From: Agrobacterium fabrum str. C58
GTDB taxonomy: Bacteria > Pseudomonadota > Alphaproteobacteria > Rhizobiales > Rhizobiaceae
Reading direction: 5' to 3'
DNA: 64,000 nt
NCBI RefSeq assembly: GCF_000092025.1
Contig: NC_003064.2
Coordinates: forward strand, 372,001 to 436,000
Position 1 is the stretch's first letter; every line of letters begins with the position of its first letter. The position numbers were made by a program, and so were the translations under genes. This document shows positions 37,155-45,752 of this stretch, piece after piece. The notes under the pieces are model-generated. The model searched no databases, had not been told where the DNA came from, and saw nothing but the letters and a program-made list of their open reading frames with translations.

Positions 37155-38579
37155 ATGAACATCACTGCCACCAGAGCAGGAGCCTATCGCATCGGCTCGC
37201 TTCTTGCCGATTTCCAGCCGGATTTCGATTTCGCAGCACCCTTACCGCTGCCGGTCGCGGAATTCGAGGATCGTCTGAGCCGCATCCGCCGTCAGGCAGT
37301 GGAGGCCGGACATGACGCGCTAATTGTCCATACTGGCGGGGTGGGCTGGTTTCACACGTCGAACCACTATCTGCGCTACATCTGCGATTGGATGCGGGAA
37401 GGCGTGCTGATCATCCCGACGGATGTCGACAAGCCTATGGTGCTTTTGTCCTTCTTTACCCAGTCCGTACTTCTGCCGCCGGGCGGCGAACCGGTTCTGC
37501 TGGAGGACATCTGGCAGATTGGTCCGATCGGGCGGGAATATGCCGATCGTCCGGGCGACAGCGTTATCAAGACGGCAGAGAAATGCGCAGAACTGCTTGG
37601 AAACATGGGGCTATCGAAAGCGCAGATCGGCCGCATCGGTGACCGCACCTCGCTGACCTTCTGGGCAGGTCTCGATGAGTTGATGCCAAGGGTGAAATTC
37701 GTCGCGGACAACGCCATTCTCGACCGCATGCAAAAGGTCCGCTCGCCGCGCGAGATCGAGATGTTTCGGGCCGCCGCCCAATTGGTCAGCATCGCCACGC
37801 AGGCGGCCTATCACGTGGCAAAACCCGGCGTGACTGACCACGAAATCTATGCAGCCTTCACCCAGGCGCAACTCTCCTTCGGCGGCGAAACCGGTGATGG
37901 CTACCAGATCGGTATCAACGAGTTCGGCACCCATTGTGGCAAGCCTTATGGGCATGTCGTGCGACCGGGGGACCTGATCAATCTCTATGTCTCCAATGTC
38001 ACCTATCGTGGCTACACCGCGCAGACCGCTCGGATGATCGCAATCGGTGAGATCACTAAGCGCCAGGAAGAGGTGCTCGCCGCCTGTACCGAAGGCGTCA
38101 AGCGGGCTGAAAAGCTGATCCGGCCTGGTGCGTTGATGCGCGATATCAACAATGCAGCCTTCGAACCGATGATCGAGCACGGCATGCTGGCCTCACCGGA
38201 AGCCCGCACCATGCCGTACAACTGGGCACCGATGGATGATGGCAGCGCGAGGCTTATCCCGCGGCAATATGTTAAGAACATCGACTGGGAGGCGCAGGGC
38301 CGCACGCTCATGCATGTCTATCCGGCGACGCACGGCCCGCATAACCCCAACCTTGGCCACTCGGTCGGCATGGCCGGCGGGCAGAACAGTTTCAACATCT
38401 CCTCCCACAATTACGACCGGATGGAAGAGGGCATGGTCTTCGTGCTGCACACCCAGTGGCTGGAACCGCTGTCGGCCGGCTGCAATGTCGGTGACATGTA
38501 CGTCGTGACCAAAGGCGGGTTCGAAAACCTGTCGCGCCATACTCCGCTTGAAACCCACCGCATCGCTGCCGAGATTTGA
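37155..38579 (+). CDS. M24 'pita-bread' family protein, creatinase-like, metal ligands lost
   Basis: 474 residues: an N-terminal creatinase/prolidase-type domain (to ~190) and a C-terminal pita-bread domain. In metallo-M24 enzymes the ligands are D, D, H, E, E. Here the aligned positions read Y278 (in GDLINLYVS), Q290 (in GYTAQTAR), H402 (in GHSVG), H432 (in FVLHTQW) and G446 (in VGDMYVVT), so only the histidine remains. That pattern matches creatinase, which hydrolyses creatine without metal. A C-N hydrolase for the imported compound is therefore likelier than a peptidase. It sits 31 bases after the permease gene in the same operon. Confidence 0.85.
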   Translation: MNITATRAGAYRIGSLLADFQPDFDFAAPLPLPVAEFEDRLSRIRRQAVEAGHDALIVHTGGVGWFHTSNHYLRYICDWMREGVLIIPTDVDKPMVLLSFFTQSVLLPPGGEPVLLEDIWQIGPIGREYADRPGDSVIKTAEKCAELLGNMGLSKAQIGRIGDRTSLTFWAGLDELMPRVKFVADNAILDRMQKVRSPREIEMFRAAAQLVSIATQAAYHVAKPGVTDHEIYAAFTQAQLSFGGETGDGYQIGINEFGTHCGKPYGHVVRPGDLINLYVSNVTYRGYTAQTARMIAIGEITKRQEEVLAACTEGVKRAEKLIRPGALMRDINNAAFEPMIEHGMLASPEARTMPYNWAPMDDGSARLIPRQYVKNIDWEAQGRTLMHVYPATHGPHNPNLGHSVGMAGGQNSFNISSHNYDRMEEGMVFVLHTQWLEPLSAGCNVGDMYVVTKGGFENLSRHTPLETHRIAAEI

Positions 38580-38580
38580 C

Positions 38581-39255
38581 ATGACCGAGACGATCCTTTC
38601 TCACACCCATTTCGATTTCGCCAAGCTCACCGAACGCGAGCGCTACAAAATCTTGATCGGTACGGTCATCCCGCGCCCGATTGCACTTGTGACAACCGTC
38701 GACAGAGACGGTCGCCCCAATGCCGGGCCGTTCAGCTTCTTCAATGTGCTGACCCATGATCCGGCAATCGTTGCGATCGGCGTCGAGAATTACGCCGACA
38801 TGCGCTTCAAGGATACTGCCCGTAATATCCGCGAAACCGGCGAATTTACCGTGCATATCTGTGACAACGCGCTCGTGGATCAGATGGAGATCTGCGCCAT
38901 CAAATTCGGTCCAGGCATCAACGAGATGGAGGAGGCGGGTCTCGAAACAGTAAAGGGTGAGATGGTGTGCAGCCCACGCGTTCTCGCGGCACCCGCGGCG
39001 CTTGAGTGCCGTCGTCACACGACGTTGCAGGTAGGGCCTGCCCGCGAGATCATCCTCGGCGAAGTCGTCGGCGTCTTCATTCGCAGCGATGCGGTCAGTG
39101 CGTCCAATTTACATATCGATCAGCAGATGATGGACGCCGTCGGCCGCATGGGCGGACATACTTATGCCCGTACCCGCGATCAGTTCGACATCAAGACGTT
39201 GACGCCACAGGAATGGGAGAGCCGAAAGCTCTTTGGAACTGACGCGGCTGAGTAA
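38581..39255 (+). CDS. Flavin reductase-like FMN-binding split-barrel protein
   Basis: 224 residues. The flavin-binding split-barrel motif is PRPIALVTTVDRDGRPNAGPFSFFNVLTHDP; the C-terminal SNLHIDQQMMDAVGRMGGHTYARTRD is also typical of the family. The ATG at 38581 starts 1 base after the M24 gene stop, so they are co-translated. Such proteins supply reduced flavin to monooxygenases or act on small substrates. The only flavin monooxygenase-like gene nearby is in the next operon at 46.9 kb. Confidence 0.88.
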   Translation: MTETILSHTHFDFAKLTERERYKILIGTVIPRPIALVTTVDRDGRPNAGPFSFFNVLTHDPAIVAIGVENYADMRFKDTARNIRETGEFTVHICDNALVDQMEICAIKFGPGINEMEEAGLETVKGEMVCSPRVLAAPAALECRRHTTLQVGPAREIILGEVVGVFIRSDAVSASNLHIDQQMMDAVGRMGGHTYARTRDQFDIKTLTPQEWESRKLFGTDAAE

Positions 39256-39284
39256 AACCTACGATCACCAGCGCCTTGTTCGGT

Positions 39285-39342
39285 CGGTAGCTCGTATAGC
39301 TTAGAATCTGATCGTCGTCGGTTCGATTCCAATCAAGAGCTT
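39285..39342 (+). pseudogene. tRNA fossil lacking an anticodon arm
   Basis: GGTAGCTCGTATAGCTTAGAATC looks like a tRNA D-arm, and CGTCGGTTCGATTCC like a T-arm, but the anticodon arm is collapsed between them. The T stem has a mismatch and no acceptor partner was found. The end of this sequence is nearly repeated at 61371-61392. It is a degenerate tRNA or an attachment-site scar; not functional. Confidence 0.35.
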
Positions 39343-39386
39343 CTTTCTACTATCCGGAAGTCCCTTTTTGCCCACAGAGTGACACG

Positions 39387-39866
39387 TCAACTTCCCCCCG
39401 TCACGGCGTCTGCAAAGCGACGCATAAGGCGGATGAGCTCCTTGACCTCGCCTTCGTCCCAATCCGCGAAAATCTCGCGAGCCATCTTGTCCCGAGCGTT
39501 ATCAACCTTGCCGGTCATGGCCTTGCCTTGGGCTGTGATGGCTGCCTCGCGGATGCGGTGGTCGGCGGCGCTTTCCTAACGTGTGGCAAGGCCGAATTCC
39601 TCCAGCTTCGAGACCTGCCGGCTGACGGTGGTGTAGTCGCGCCCGACGCGGTCAGCGAGATCAACGATACCGGTCGGCCCCAGGCGCTCGATCATGACCG
39701 GCAGCGGAAACAACGCGCGGTCCAGCGCGATCCCCACCTCCCGGACCATATGTCCATCACGCTACGGCGGCCGGTTCATCGCACTGACGATGTCGAGCAG
39801 CGCGCCGTGCAAATCGCGTAATGACGCGGAATCGAGTGCATTTTGCACACTTTTTCTTGGCGGCAT
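39387..39866 (-). pseudogene. MarR family regulator interrupted by two amber codons
   Basis: A single frame of 160 codons from ATG 39866 to TGA 39387 encodes a whole MarR protein: LRDLHGALLDIVSAMNRPP, then RALFPLPVMIERLGPTGIVDLADRVGRDYTTVSRQVSKLEEFGLATR, then the helical end AREIFADWDEGEVKELIRLMRRFADAV. TAG interrupts it at 39764-39762 and 39578-39576, both probably former CAG (Gln) codons. There is no frameshift. It is most likely a young pseudogene beside an IS66 remnant. Confidence 0.75.
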
Positions 39867-39899
39867 TGGTAATTTCCACGTCGGCATTGGTCTCTTGAG

Positions 39900-40275
39900 G
39901 GGAAGGTGCAGTTCGTTGCTGCCTGCCTCGAACCGGGAGCGATCATCTCTGAGGTTGCGCGTGATGCTGGGGTTCACGTTAGCCAGCTCTTCGTTGGCGC
40001 AAAGAGCTCTGCAGGATCGAGAAGCCGAACATCGAGACGGCAACACCTTGGTGCCGGTGATCGTTGCCGAAACCGCGCTGGCCGTCCCTGCTGTACAACC
40101 GGGACTGCCCCGACATCCCCATTCTCGTCGGAAGCGAAGCGATGTAACGATCGAACTTGGACGTGGCCGCAGTATCCGCGTTGATAGTGACATCGATACC
40201 GAAGCGCTTGCACGTATTCTCGACTGCGTGATGGGGCTCAGATGATCCCGCTCCCTGCTGGGGTGAGGGCGCTAC
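39900..40275 (+). pseudogene. IS66-family tnpA remnant and start of tnpB
   Basis: Plus-strand frames give FVAACLEPGAIISEVARDAGVHVSQLF, then after a one-base loss WRKELCRIEKPNIETATP, then LVPVIVAETALAVP and finally RIRV-like GRSIRVDSDIDTEALARILD ending at TGA 40245. This is an IS66 orf A product with several frameshifts. The overlapping ATGA begins an orf B product, MIPLPAGVRALL, cut after about 11 codons where the neighbouring dehydrogenase gene ends. Confidence 0.7.
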
Positions 40276-41358
40276 TTACGCCGGCGAAAATCCGTTTTCG
40301 CAAAGATCCCGCAGCTCCCCCGGAGCGAGATGATCAAGCGAAAGCTCCGGCAGCAGGTCATTGTCAGCTTCCAGGTTGCGCGCGACCGACGCGGTGAAGA
40401 TGCGAATACCGGCTTCATGGAGGATGGCAGGACGGTTGACGATGCGGCCAAGAAGGACCGTCGGTAAAAGACCAAAGGGCACATCCTCGAAGATGTAGCG
40501 GCTGTCGATGGAGGAAGGTCCCATCCCGCCTCGTCCCTCGCGATGCATCTGCTGGTTCATTTCCGACACAGAGGCGAGGGGTACATGAAAGGAGAGAGAA
40601 AAGTGCTCTCGGACCGTCTTCACCCCAAGGCCAAAGCTCTCCGCGATTGAGAGTCGCTCGGCGTCGAGCGCTTCGATCAACTGCCCGACTGCCGGGGTCA
40701 CATGCTCACCCTGTCCCCAGCTCTCTGCCTTTTCCATCCGTGTCAGATTGAGCAATGCGATCCCGAGGTGATTTTGCGGATTGAGGTTTGAGAGCGCGAT
40801 AGCGAGCAAACCGTCGCGTTCGACGAAACGATCACCGAAGAGTTCAGTGCACAGGCTATGACCCTCCTGAGCTGCAGACTTCGGCAAGGTGGCAAAGTCC
40901 ACCTTCTGGCGAATGGTGTTCACAACGACGCTGTGCCCGTCCGGCTGACGGCGCGCCGTCAGAAGCGTCGTCCCCCAGGCGATGATCGGCAAATCGAGCT
41001 GTCGCTCGGCGAGCCGCTTCGACAGATAAAGCGCTCCAAAGGAGCTATGGGAACTGATGATGACAGGCAGGCCCGATCGTAGATGCGGCAGCGCTGCATC
41101 GATGGCCGCGCGATGCCCGTTGGCTGGCATGGCAATGATGACGGCATCCGCATCCGAAATGGCGGCCTCACAGCTTGCTGCGACCTCGACGGGCCCGACG
41201 AAGTCCAAAGCCCCCGTGGCGGTAAGCGGTTCGCCTTGCGACAATGGTTTGCCGCTGCGGCCGGAGGGTGACCACAGCGACGGGCTATGTCCCGCTTCGG
41301 CGAGAAAAGCCGCCACGCCGTAGGCAATCGATCCCGCACCGAGAATGGCTATCCGCAT
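40276..41358 (-). CDS. NAD/NADP octopine/nopaline (opine) dehydrogenase family protein
   Basis: 360 residues: an N-terminal Rossmann domain (MRIAILGAGSIAYGVAAFLAEAGH) and a C-terminal all-helical opine-dehydrogenase domain, with the conserved histidine in NLNPQNHLGIALLNL. Opine dehydrogenases join or oxidatively split a keto acid and an amino acid using NAD(P)H. ATG 41358 follows AAAGGAT. The gene diverges from a LysR gene and a Pot-like ABC operon, so a role in breaking down an imported opine-like compound is the likely reading. The specific substrate is unknown. Confidence 0.85.
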   Translation of the reverse strand: MRIAILGAGSIAYGVAAFLAEAGHSPSLWSPSGRSGKPLSQGEPLTATGALDFVGPVEVAASCEAAISDADAVIIAMPANGHRAAIDAALPHLRSGLPVIISSHSSFGALYLSKRLAERQLDLPIIAWGTTLLTARRQPDGHSVVVNTIRQKVDFATLPKSAAQEGHSLCTELFGDRFVERDGLLAIALSNLNPQNHLGIALLNLTRMEKAESWGQGEHVTPAVGQLIEALDAERLSIAESFGLGVKTVREHFSLSFHVPLASVSEMNQQMHREGRGGMGPSSIDSRYIFEDVPFGLLPTVLLGRIVNRPAILHEAGIRIFTASVARNLEADNDLLPELSLDHLAPGELRDLCENGFSPA

Positions 41359-41744
41359 GTCATCTATCCTTTCGGTTGTAGGAGTGGGCATGACCCATCC
41401 TCTGGTCACTACCCTTCGCGCAACTCACAAACCGGTTCTGAACTTTGCCTGCCGATCGTTGCGCAAATGCATCATCTTGTCTCGCCCGCCACAGCCGCTC
41501 GCTCGGGTGCTCTGCCTGTTTAATTCGCGCGCCCCTGCCTAACCCCTTAGCAGATATGACTGCTTCGAGTAAAAGCGTCTGCTGCATTACCAAAAGCCAA
41601 GGCTAGAAGCTTAATTTTCTGCACAGTTCGAAGTCAGCGAGCCATATTTTTCATCTTCTGCCCGTCGAACGAAAAATTCTCTTTTGTCACTAGCAGACAT
41701 CATGCGTTTAATGCACATTAAATTTGTCATAATGCAAAGGATGC
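41359..41744. promoter_or_regulatory. Divergent promoter with LysR-type palindrome TTTAATG-CA-CATTAAA
   Basis: A perfect inverted repeat at 41707-41722 (7-base arms, 2-base spacer) lies 23 bases before the LysR start. It has the T-N-A dyad form of LysR boxes. The rest of the 386 bases carries no gene. Control of the opine-dehydrogenase-like gene and of the LysR gene itself from this site is inferred. Confidence 0.5.
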
Positions 41745-42725
41745 ATGATAGCGATGGAGATACGCGAGTTAGAGGCGTTTCTGGCGGTTATGTCCGCAGG
41801 CAGCATTACCGGTGCTGCGCGCCTCCTTGACCGTTCGCAATCTCAGGTGACGCGCCTCATTCAGGATCTCGAGACATCGCTTGGATTTCCGCTGTTCGAT
41901 CGCAATGGCCCGCGTATCACGCCGAGTGACAAGGGGGTGGCTTTCCACGCCGAAGCGGAGCGCTTCATCAGCGGCATCGAGCATCTGCGCAACCGTGCCC
42001 AACGCATCAGTCTCAAGGAGCCTGAGCCGGTCGAGATCGCGGCGACCCCTGCTTTTGCCACCGGAATGGTGCCACTCGCGCTTGCGGAGTTACCCGAAGC
42101 CCTTCTGCCGCACACGGTTTTTTTAAGAAGCATGCCGGCCGAGGCTGCGGTCCAGGCTGTGCTGGGACGGACTGCAGATTTCTGTGTGACATCGCTTCCG
42201 GCTGAGCAACCGGGTCTCGAGGCGCATGGCTATTTCCAGGGCCGCTGTGCGGCGGTCTTGTCCGTCAACGATCCGCTGGCCGCCAAGGATGTCGTTTCTA
42301 TTAGCGACCTTGCCGACCAGACGATCATTACGCTTGCAAACCCATTCCGGTTGCGTCGTCGCGTCGACAAGGCGCTGCAGGAGGCAAATGTCCGTGCACG
42401 GCGGATCATCGCCACGAGTGCGGCGATGAGTGCGGTACAGGTCGCGTCGACCGGTATGGGAATTGCGATCGTTGAACCGGCTACCGCTTACGGTCCCTTG
42501 ACCGCGGGCGTGACTGTCCGACCGCTCGACGTCGACATTCCGTTTCTCTGGGGAATTTTCTCGGCAACAGCGCGCCCGCTGTCGGCCACCGCCCAGGAGC
42601 TGATCCAGCTGATTATCCGTGTCGCCTCGGCACGCATGCCCGATTTCACCGCTCACGATCCCCGCACGTCAGGACGTCTTGCGGATGTCACCTATGGGGG
42701 AACCGTCGAAGGAGACGTTCCCTAA
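41745..42725 (+). CDS. LysR family regulator of the opine-type operon
   Basis: 326 residues. Winged helix MEIRELEAFLAVMSAGSITGAARLLDRSQSQVTRLIQDLETSLG, then an effector domain (VEIAATPAFATGMVPLALAEL). The group resembles OccR/NocR-like opine regulators in general layout, though I cannot assign it. Start ATG 41745 or 41754, both after AAAGGA. It lies 54 bases before the binding-protein gene, on the same strand, and opposite the opine dehydrogenase gene. Confidence 0.88.
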   Translation: MIAMEIRELEAFLAVMSAGSITGAARLLDRSQSQVTRLIQDLETSLGFPLFDRNGPRITPSDKGVAFHAEAERFISGIEHLRNRAQRISLKEPEPVEIAATPAFATGMVPLALAELPEALLPHTVFLRSMPAEAAVQAVLGRTADFCVTSLPAEQPGLEAHGYFQGRCAAVLSVNDPLAAKDVVSISDLADQTIITLANPFRLRRRVDKALQEANVRARRIIATSAAMSAVQVASTGMGIAIVEPATAYGPLTAGVTVRPLDVDIPFLWGIFSATARPLSATAQELIQLIIRVASARMPDFTAHDPRTSGRLADVTYGGTVEGDVP

Positions 42726-42779
42726 ATCATAATGTCTCTGCCTCATCGACGCCATCAAAAAACAACAAAGGAGAGTGCC

Positions 42780-43880
42780 ATGAAAGAGTTTAATGCGACC
42801 CGCCGTTCCACCCTTAAACTGCTCGCCGCCGGCTCCGGCATCCTTGCGGCGCCCAGCCTGATGCGCTCCGCCCACGCGCAAGGCAAGGTCGTAAACATCA
42901 CGACATATGACAAGTTCGTGCCGCAGTCTTTCATCGATCAGTTTCAAAAGGACACGGGGATCGAGATCCGCATCCGTCTGACAGACGACCAGGGCAAGCA
43001 ATACAACATCCTGACGGCCGAAGGCGCCACACCATCGACCGATATCGTGACGGTAACCGGCCACCGGCTCTCCCAGTTCATCGGTTCCAACCTCCTCACG
43101 CCGCTTGACACCGGCCGACTGAAGAATTGGGACAAGTTGGCTGCAGCCTACAAAGGCGCGCCGCAGCTTACCATCAACGGCTCCACCTACGGCGTTCCGC
43201 TTTTGGCGGGCTTTGAAGGTCTGGCCCGCAATACGGAGTACACCAAGCCTTCCGACAGCTGGGGCACGATGTTCGACGATGAATACAAGGGTCTGACGTC
43301 CTACATCATTTCGGACTTCCTTTCGCTGACCATGCTCTATCAAGGCAATGACGGCGATTATGTCACCTACGAGGGCAAGGAAGCCGTTGCCCAGGACGCC
43401 ACCAACAAGGCGCGCGACTTCCTGATCAGGCAAAAGGACAAGGTCCGCAAATACTATGATGCGGGCTCCGAGGTTCAGCAGATGTTCCTGAACGAGGACA
43501 TCTACGTCGCGCAGGCCTGGTCCGGCCCGACAGCCAAGCTGATCATGGACGGCCACCCCATCGAGCTGTCGGTTCCGAAGGAAGGCACCTACGGGTTTCT
43601 CTACTCCTTCAACGTGGTGAAGAACGGTCCGAATGCGGATGCTGCCTATGCCTTCCTCGACGCTATCCTCGCCTCACCGGAAATCGGGGCTGCCATGGTT
43701 CGGCAGTCGGGCTTTGCCTCAGCCTTTGATGGCGTTGAAAAGCTGCTGAACGATCGCGAACGGGCCGCCATGGCCCTTCCACAGGACCAGATGGAGCGCA
43801 TCAAGTTCTTCAGCTCGGTCAACCGGGCCATGAAGAACGCGATGATCGACAAGGCAGCTGCCGAAATCAAGGCTGCCTGA
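42780..43880 (+). CDS. ABC transporter substrate-binding protein (PotD-like, Tat-exported)
   Basis: 366 residues with a Tat signal (FNATRRSTLKLLAAGSGILAAPSLMRSAHAQ). The body is spermidine/putrescine-type (VVNITTYDKFVPQSFIDQFQKDTGIEI, NGSTYGVPLLAGFEGLARNTEY, YAFLDAILASPEIGAAMV). AAAGGAGAG precedes the ATG at 42780. It is the first gene of a ten-gene run on the plus strand ending with the MATE gene. A stable hairpin follows it. Confidence 0.9.
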   Translation: MKEFNATRRSTLKLLAAGSGILAAPSLMRSAHAQGKVVNITTYDKFVPQSFIDQFQKDTGIEIRIRLTDDQGKQYNILTAEGATPSTDIVTVTGHRLSQFIGSNLLTPLDTGRLKNWDKLAAAYKGAPQLTINGSTYGVPLLAGFEGLARNTEYTKPSDSWGTMFDDEYKGLTSYIISDFLSLTMLYQGNDGDYVTYEGKEAVAQDATNKARDFLIRQKDKVRKYYDAGSEVQQMFLNEDIYVAQAWSGPTAKLIMDGHPIELSVPKEGTYGFLYSFNVVKNGPNADAAYAFLDAILASPEIGAAMVRQSGFASAFDGVEKLLNDRERAAMALPQDQMERIKFFSSVNRAMKNAMIDKAAAEIKAA

Positions 43881-43899
43881 GTTACCGTTGCGATGCGAC

Positions 43900-43925
43900 G
43901 CGAACCCGACCGGTACCGGGTTCGC
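43900..43925 (+). promoter_or_regulatory. Intercistronic hairpin after the binding-protein gene
   Basis: GCGAACCCG and CGGGTTCGC make a perfect 9-pair stem around an 8-base loop, with no T-run. Hairpins placed directly after binding-protein genes usually protect that message and lower permease expression, as in malE-malF. Confidence 0.5.
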
Positions 43926-43964
43926 AGACCCCAATAAAAAGCTTGTCCAGAGCTGGGAACGATC

Positions 43965-44948
43965 ATGGTGAACACGACAATGACTGAACTGCGAGAGGAA
44001 AGCGCGCCAGCCCCGGCGCATTATTCCGGATGGATTGGCAAGGTGACAGGCTCAACCCTTTACCGAACCACCATAGGCCGGCTGGCGGACAGTCGGCATG
44101 CGCGCCTCGCACTCCTTGCCGGGATACCCGTGATATGGCTTTTCGTCCTGCATGTCGGGCCGATCCTGCAAATGGCCAATATCAGTTTCACGGACAACTA
44201 TCCGCCTCAACCGAACGAGGCCACGCGCTATACGCTCGCCAACTATGCCCTGTTCTTCTCGGATTCGATTTACGTGCTGCCCTTCATACGCAGCCTCGTA
44301 TTTGCAGCCGTCGTTACCGTGTCGACCCTGGTGATCGTTTATCCGGTTGCCTATTACGTGGCGAAGGTGCTCCAGCCGAAGCAGCGTATGCGCGCTCTGC
44401 TGCTCCTGCTCATCCCGTTCTGGGCCGGAGAACTGATCCGTACCTTCTCGGTCATCATGCTGCTGGCCAATCGGGGAGCCGTCAACGTCCTGTTGCGCGA
44501 GATCGGCGTCATCGATCGGCCTATCCCGATGCTCTACACGTCCTTCTCGCTGAGCTTCGGCGTTATCTACCTCTTGGCGCTCTACATGCTGCTCCCACTC
44601 TATTCAGCCATAGAAAAGATCCCGGTACAGCTGGTGCATGCCGCTGCGGATCTTGGCGCAAGCCCTTTCCAACGCTTCCGCCGCGTTATCCTGCCGCTGT
44701 CGAAAGACGGTATCGTGTCCGGCTGCAGCCTGGTTTACCTCACGGCCGTCGGTGTCTTCGCGGCTCCTCTGCTGCTTGGTGGCCCGAACGCCGTCATCTT
44801 TCCGGAGGTGATCGCGACGCTCTTCCACTCCTCCAACGACAAATGGCCGGAAGGCGCTGCCTTCGCCATGCTGATGCTCGCCGTATCGCTGACAACGGTT
44901 GGTCTCTTCATGCGCGTCGTTGGCGGTCGCTCTGTCCGGCTGATGTAG
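43965..44948 (+). CDS. ABC transporter permease (PotB-like)
   Basis: 327 residues with a ~50-residue cytoplasmic N-terminal extension before the first helix (LALLAGIPVIWLFVLHVGP). The EAA loop is IPVQLVHAAADLGASPFQRFRRVILPL. It pairs with the permease 3 bases downstream. The long N-terminus is common in the polyamine/opine class of alphaproteobacteria. Confidence 0.9.
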   Translation: MVNTTMTELREESAPAPAHYSGWIGKVTGSTLYRTTIGRLADSRHARLALLAGIPVIWLFVLHVGPILQMANISFTDNYPPQPNEATRYTLANYALFFSDSIYVLPFIRSLVFAAVVTVSTLVIVYPVAYYVAKVLQPKQRMRALLLLLIPFWAGELIRTFSVIMLLANRGAVNVLLREIGVIDRPIPMLYTSFSLSFGVIYLLALYMLLPLYSAIEKIPVQLVHAAADLGASPFQRFRRVILPLSKDGIVSGCSLVYLTAVGVFAAPLLLGGPNAVIFPEVIATLFHSSNDKWPEGAAFAMLMLAVSLTTVGLFMRVVGGRSVRLM

Positions 44949-44951
44949 GAG

Positions 44952-45749
44952 ATGACGATGCGGTCCCCCTTAAACGACCTTCCGAAAACGGCACTTGGTG
45001 CCTGTTATGCCATTTTCGTTATCTATCTGCTTTTGCCGCTGGCCCTGATGATGGCGATGAGCTTCAAGGACGCGAACTTCATCGCCTTTCCGATCAGTAA
45101 CTGGACCCTGGACTGGTACGGCAAAGTGCTGCAGGACAAGCAGTTCATTGAAGCTTCGGTGTATTCGGCGGGCATTGCGCTTGCCACCACGATCGGAGCG
45201 ACCGTCATCGGTGTGTGGATTGCCCTGCTGATTTCAACCGAAGGCATCCGCGGCAAGGCCATTCTCTTTGCGCTCGCCTGCCTGCCTGCCGTCGTTCCCG
45301 GCCTGATCAACGCCATCTCGATGCGGATATTCATCCGGATGGTCGATATCCCCACGGGCACCTTCGCCATCATTCTGTCCCACACCGTACACGCGGTGCC
45401 GTTTGTCGTGATCATGGTGCTGACGCGCCTGCGTTCCATGCCTGCCAATCTCGTCGATGCTGCAAGAGACCTCGGGGCGGACGCATTTGTCGCCTTCATG
45501 CGCGTCACGGTCCCCTACATCCTGCCGGCGCTGATCGGCGGCATGATCTTCTGCGTTCTGACCAGTATCGACGATTTCGTGCGCACCTTCTTCCTGGGCG
45601 GATACAAGCCGACGCTACCGATGCTCATCTTCGCCAAAGTCCAGGGTGGCATGTCACCCGAGATCAATGCGATGGCGACCATCGTTCTCATCGTCACCGC
45701 CGCCATCGGCCTTTATGCCGAGCACTTCACCCGCCGTTCGAGGAGCTGA
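44952..45749 (+). CDS. ABC transporter permease (PotC-like)
   Basis: 265 residues, six helices, EAA loop MPANLVDAARDLGADAFVAFMRVTVPYILP. ATG 44952 or 44958 (both after GGAG). It lies 3 bases after the PotB-like gene and 3 bases before the ATPase gene, so the three are translationally linked. Confidence 0.9.
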   Translation: MTMRSPLNDLPKTALGACYAIFVIYLLLPLALMMAMSFKDANFIAFPISNWTLDWYGKVLQDKQFIEASVYSAGIALATTIGATVIGVWIALLISTEGIRGKAILFALACLPAVVPGLINAISMRIFIRMVDIPTGTFAIILSHTVHAVPFVVIMVLTRLRSMPANLVDAARDLGADAFVAFMRVTVPYILPALIGGMIFCVLTSIDDFVRTFFLGGYKPTLPMLIFAKVQGGMSPEINAMATIVLIVTAAIGLYAEHFTRRSRS

Positions 45750-45752
45750 GTT

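Noticed and set aside
39285..39342. Functional tRNA gene
   Set aside because: The anticodon arm is missing, the T stem has a mismatch and no acceptor stem can be formed.
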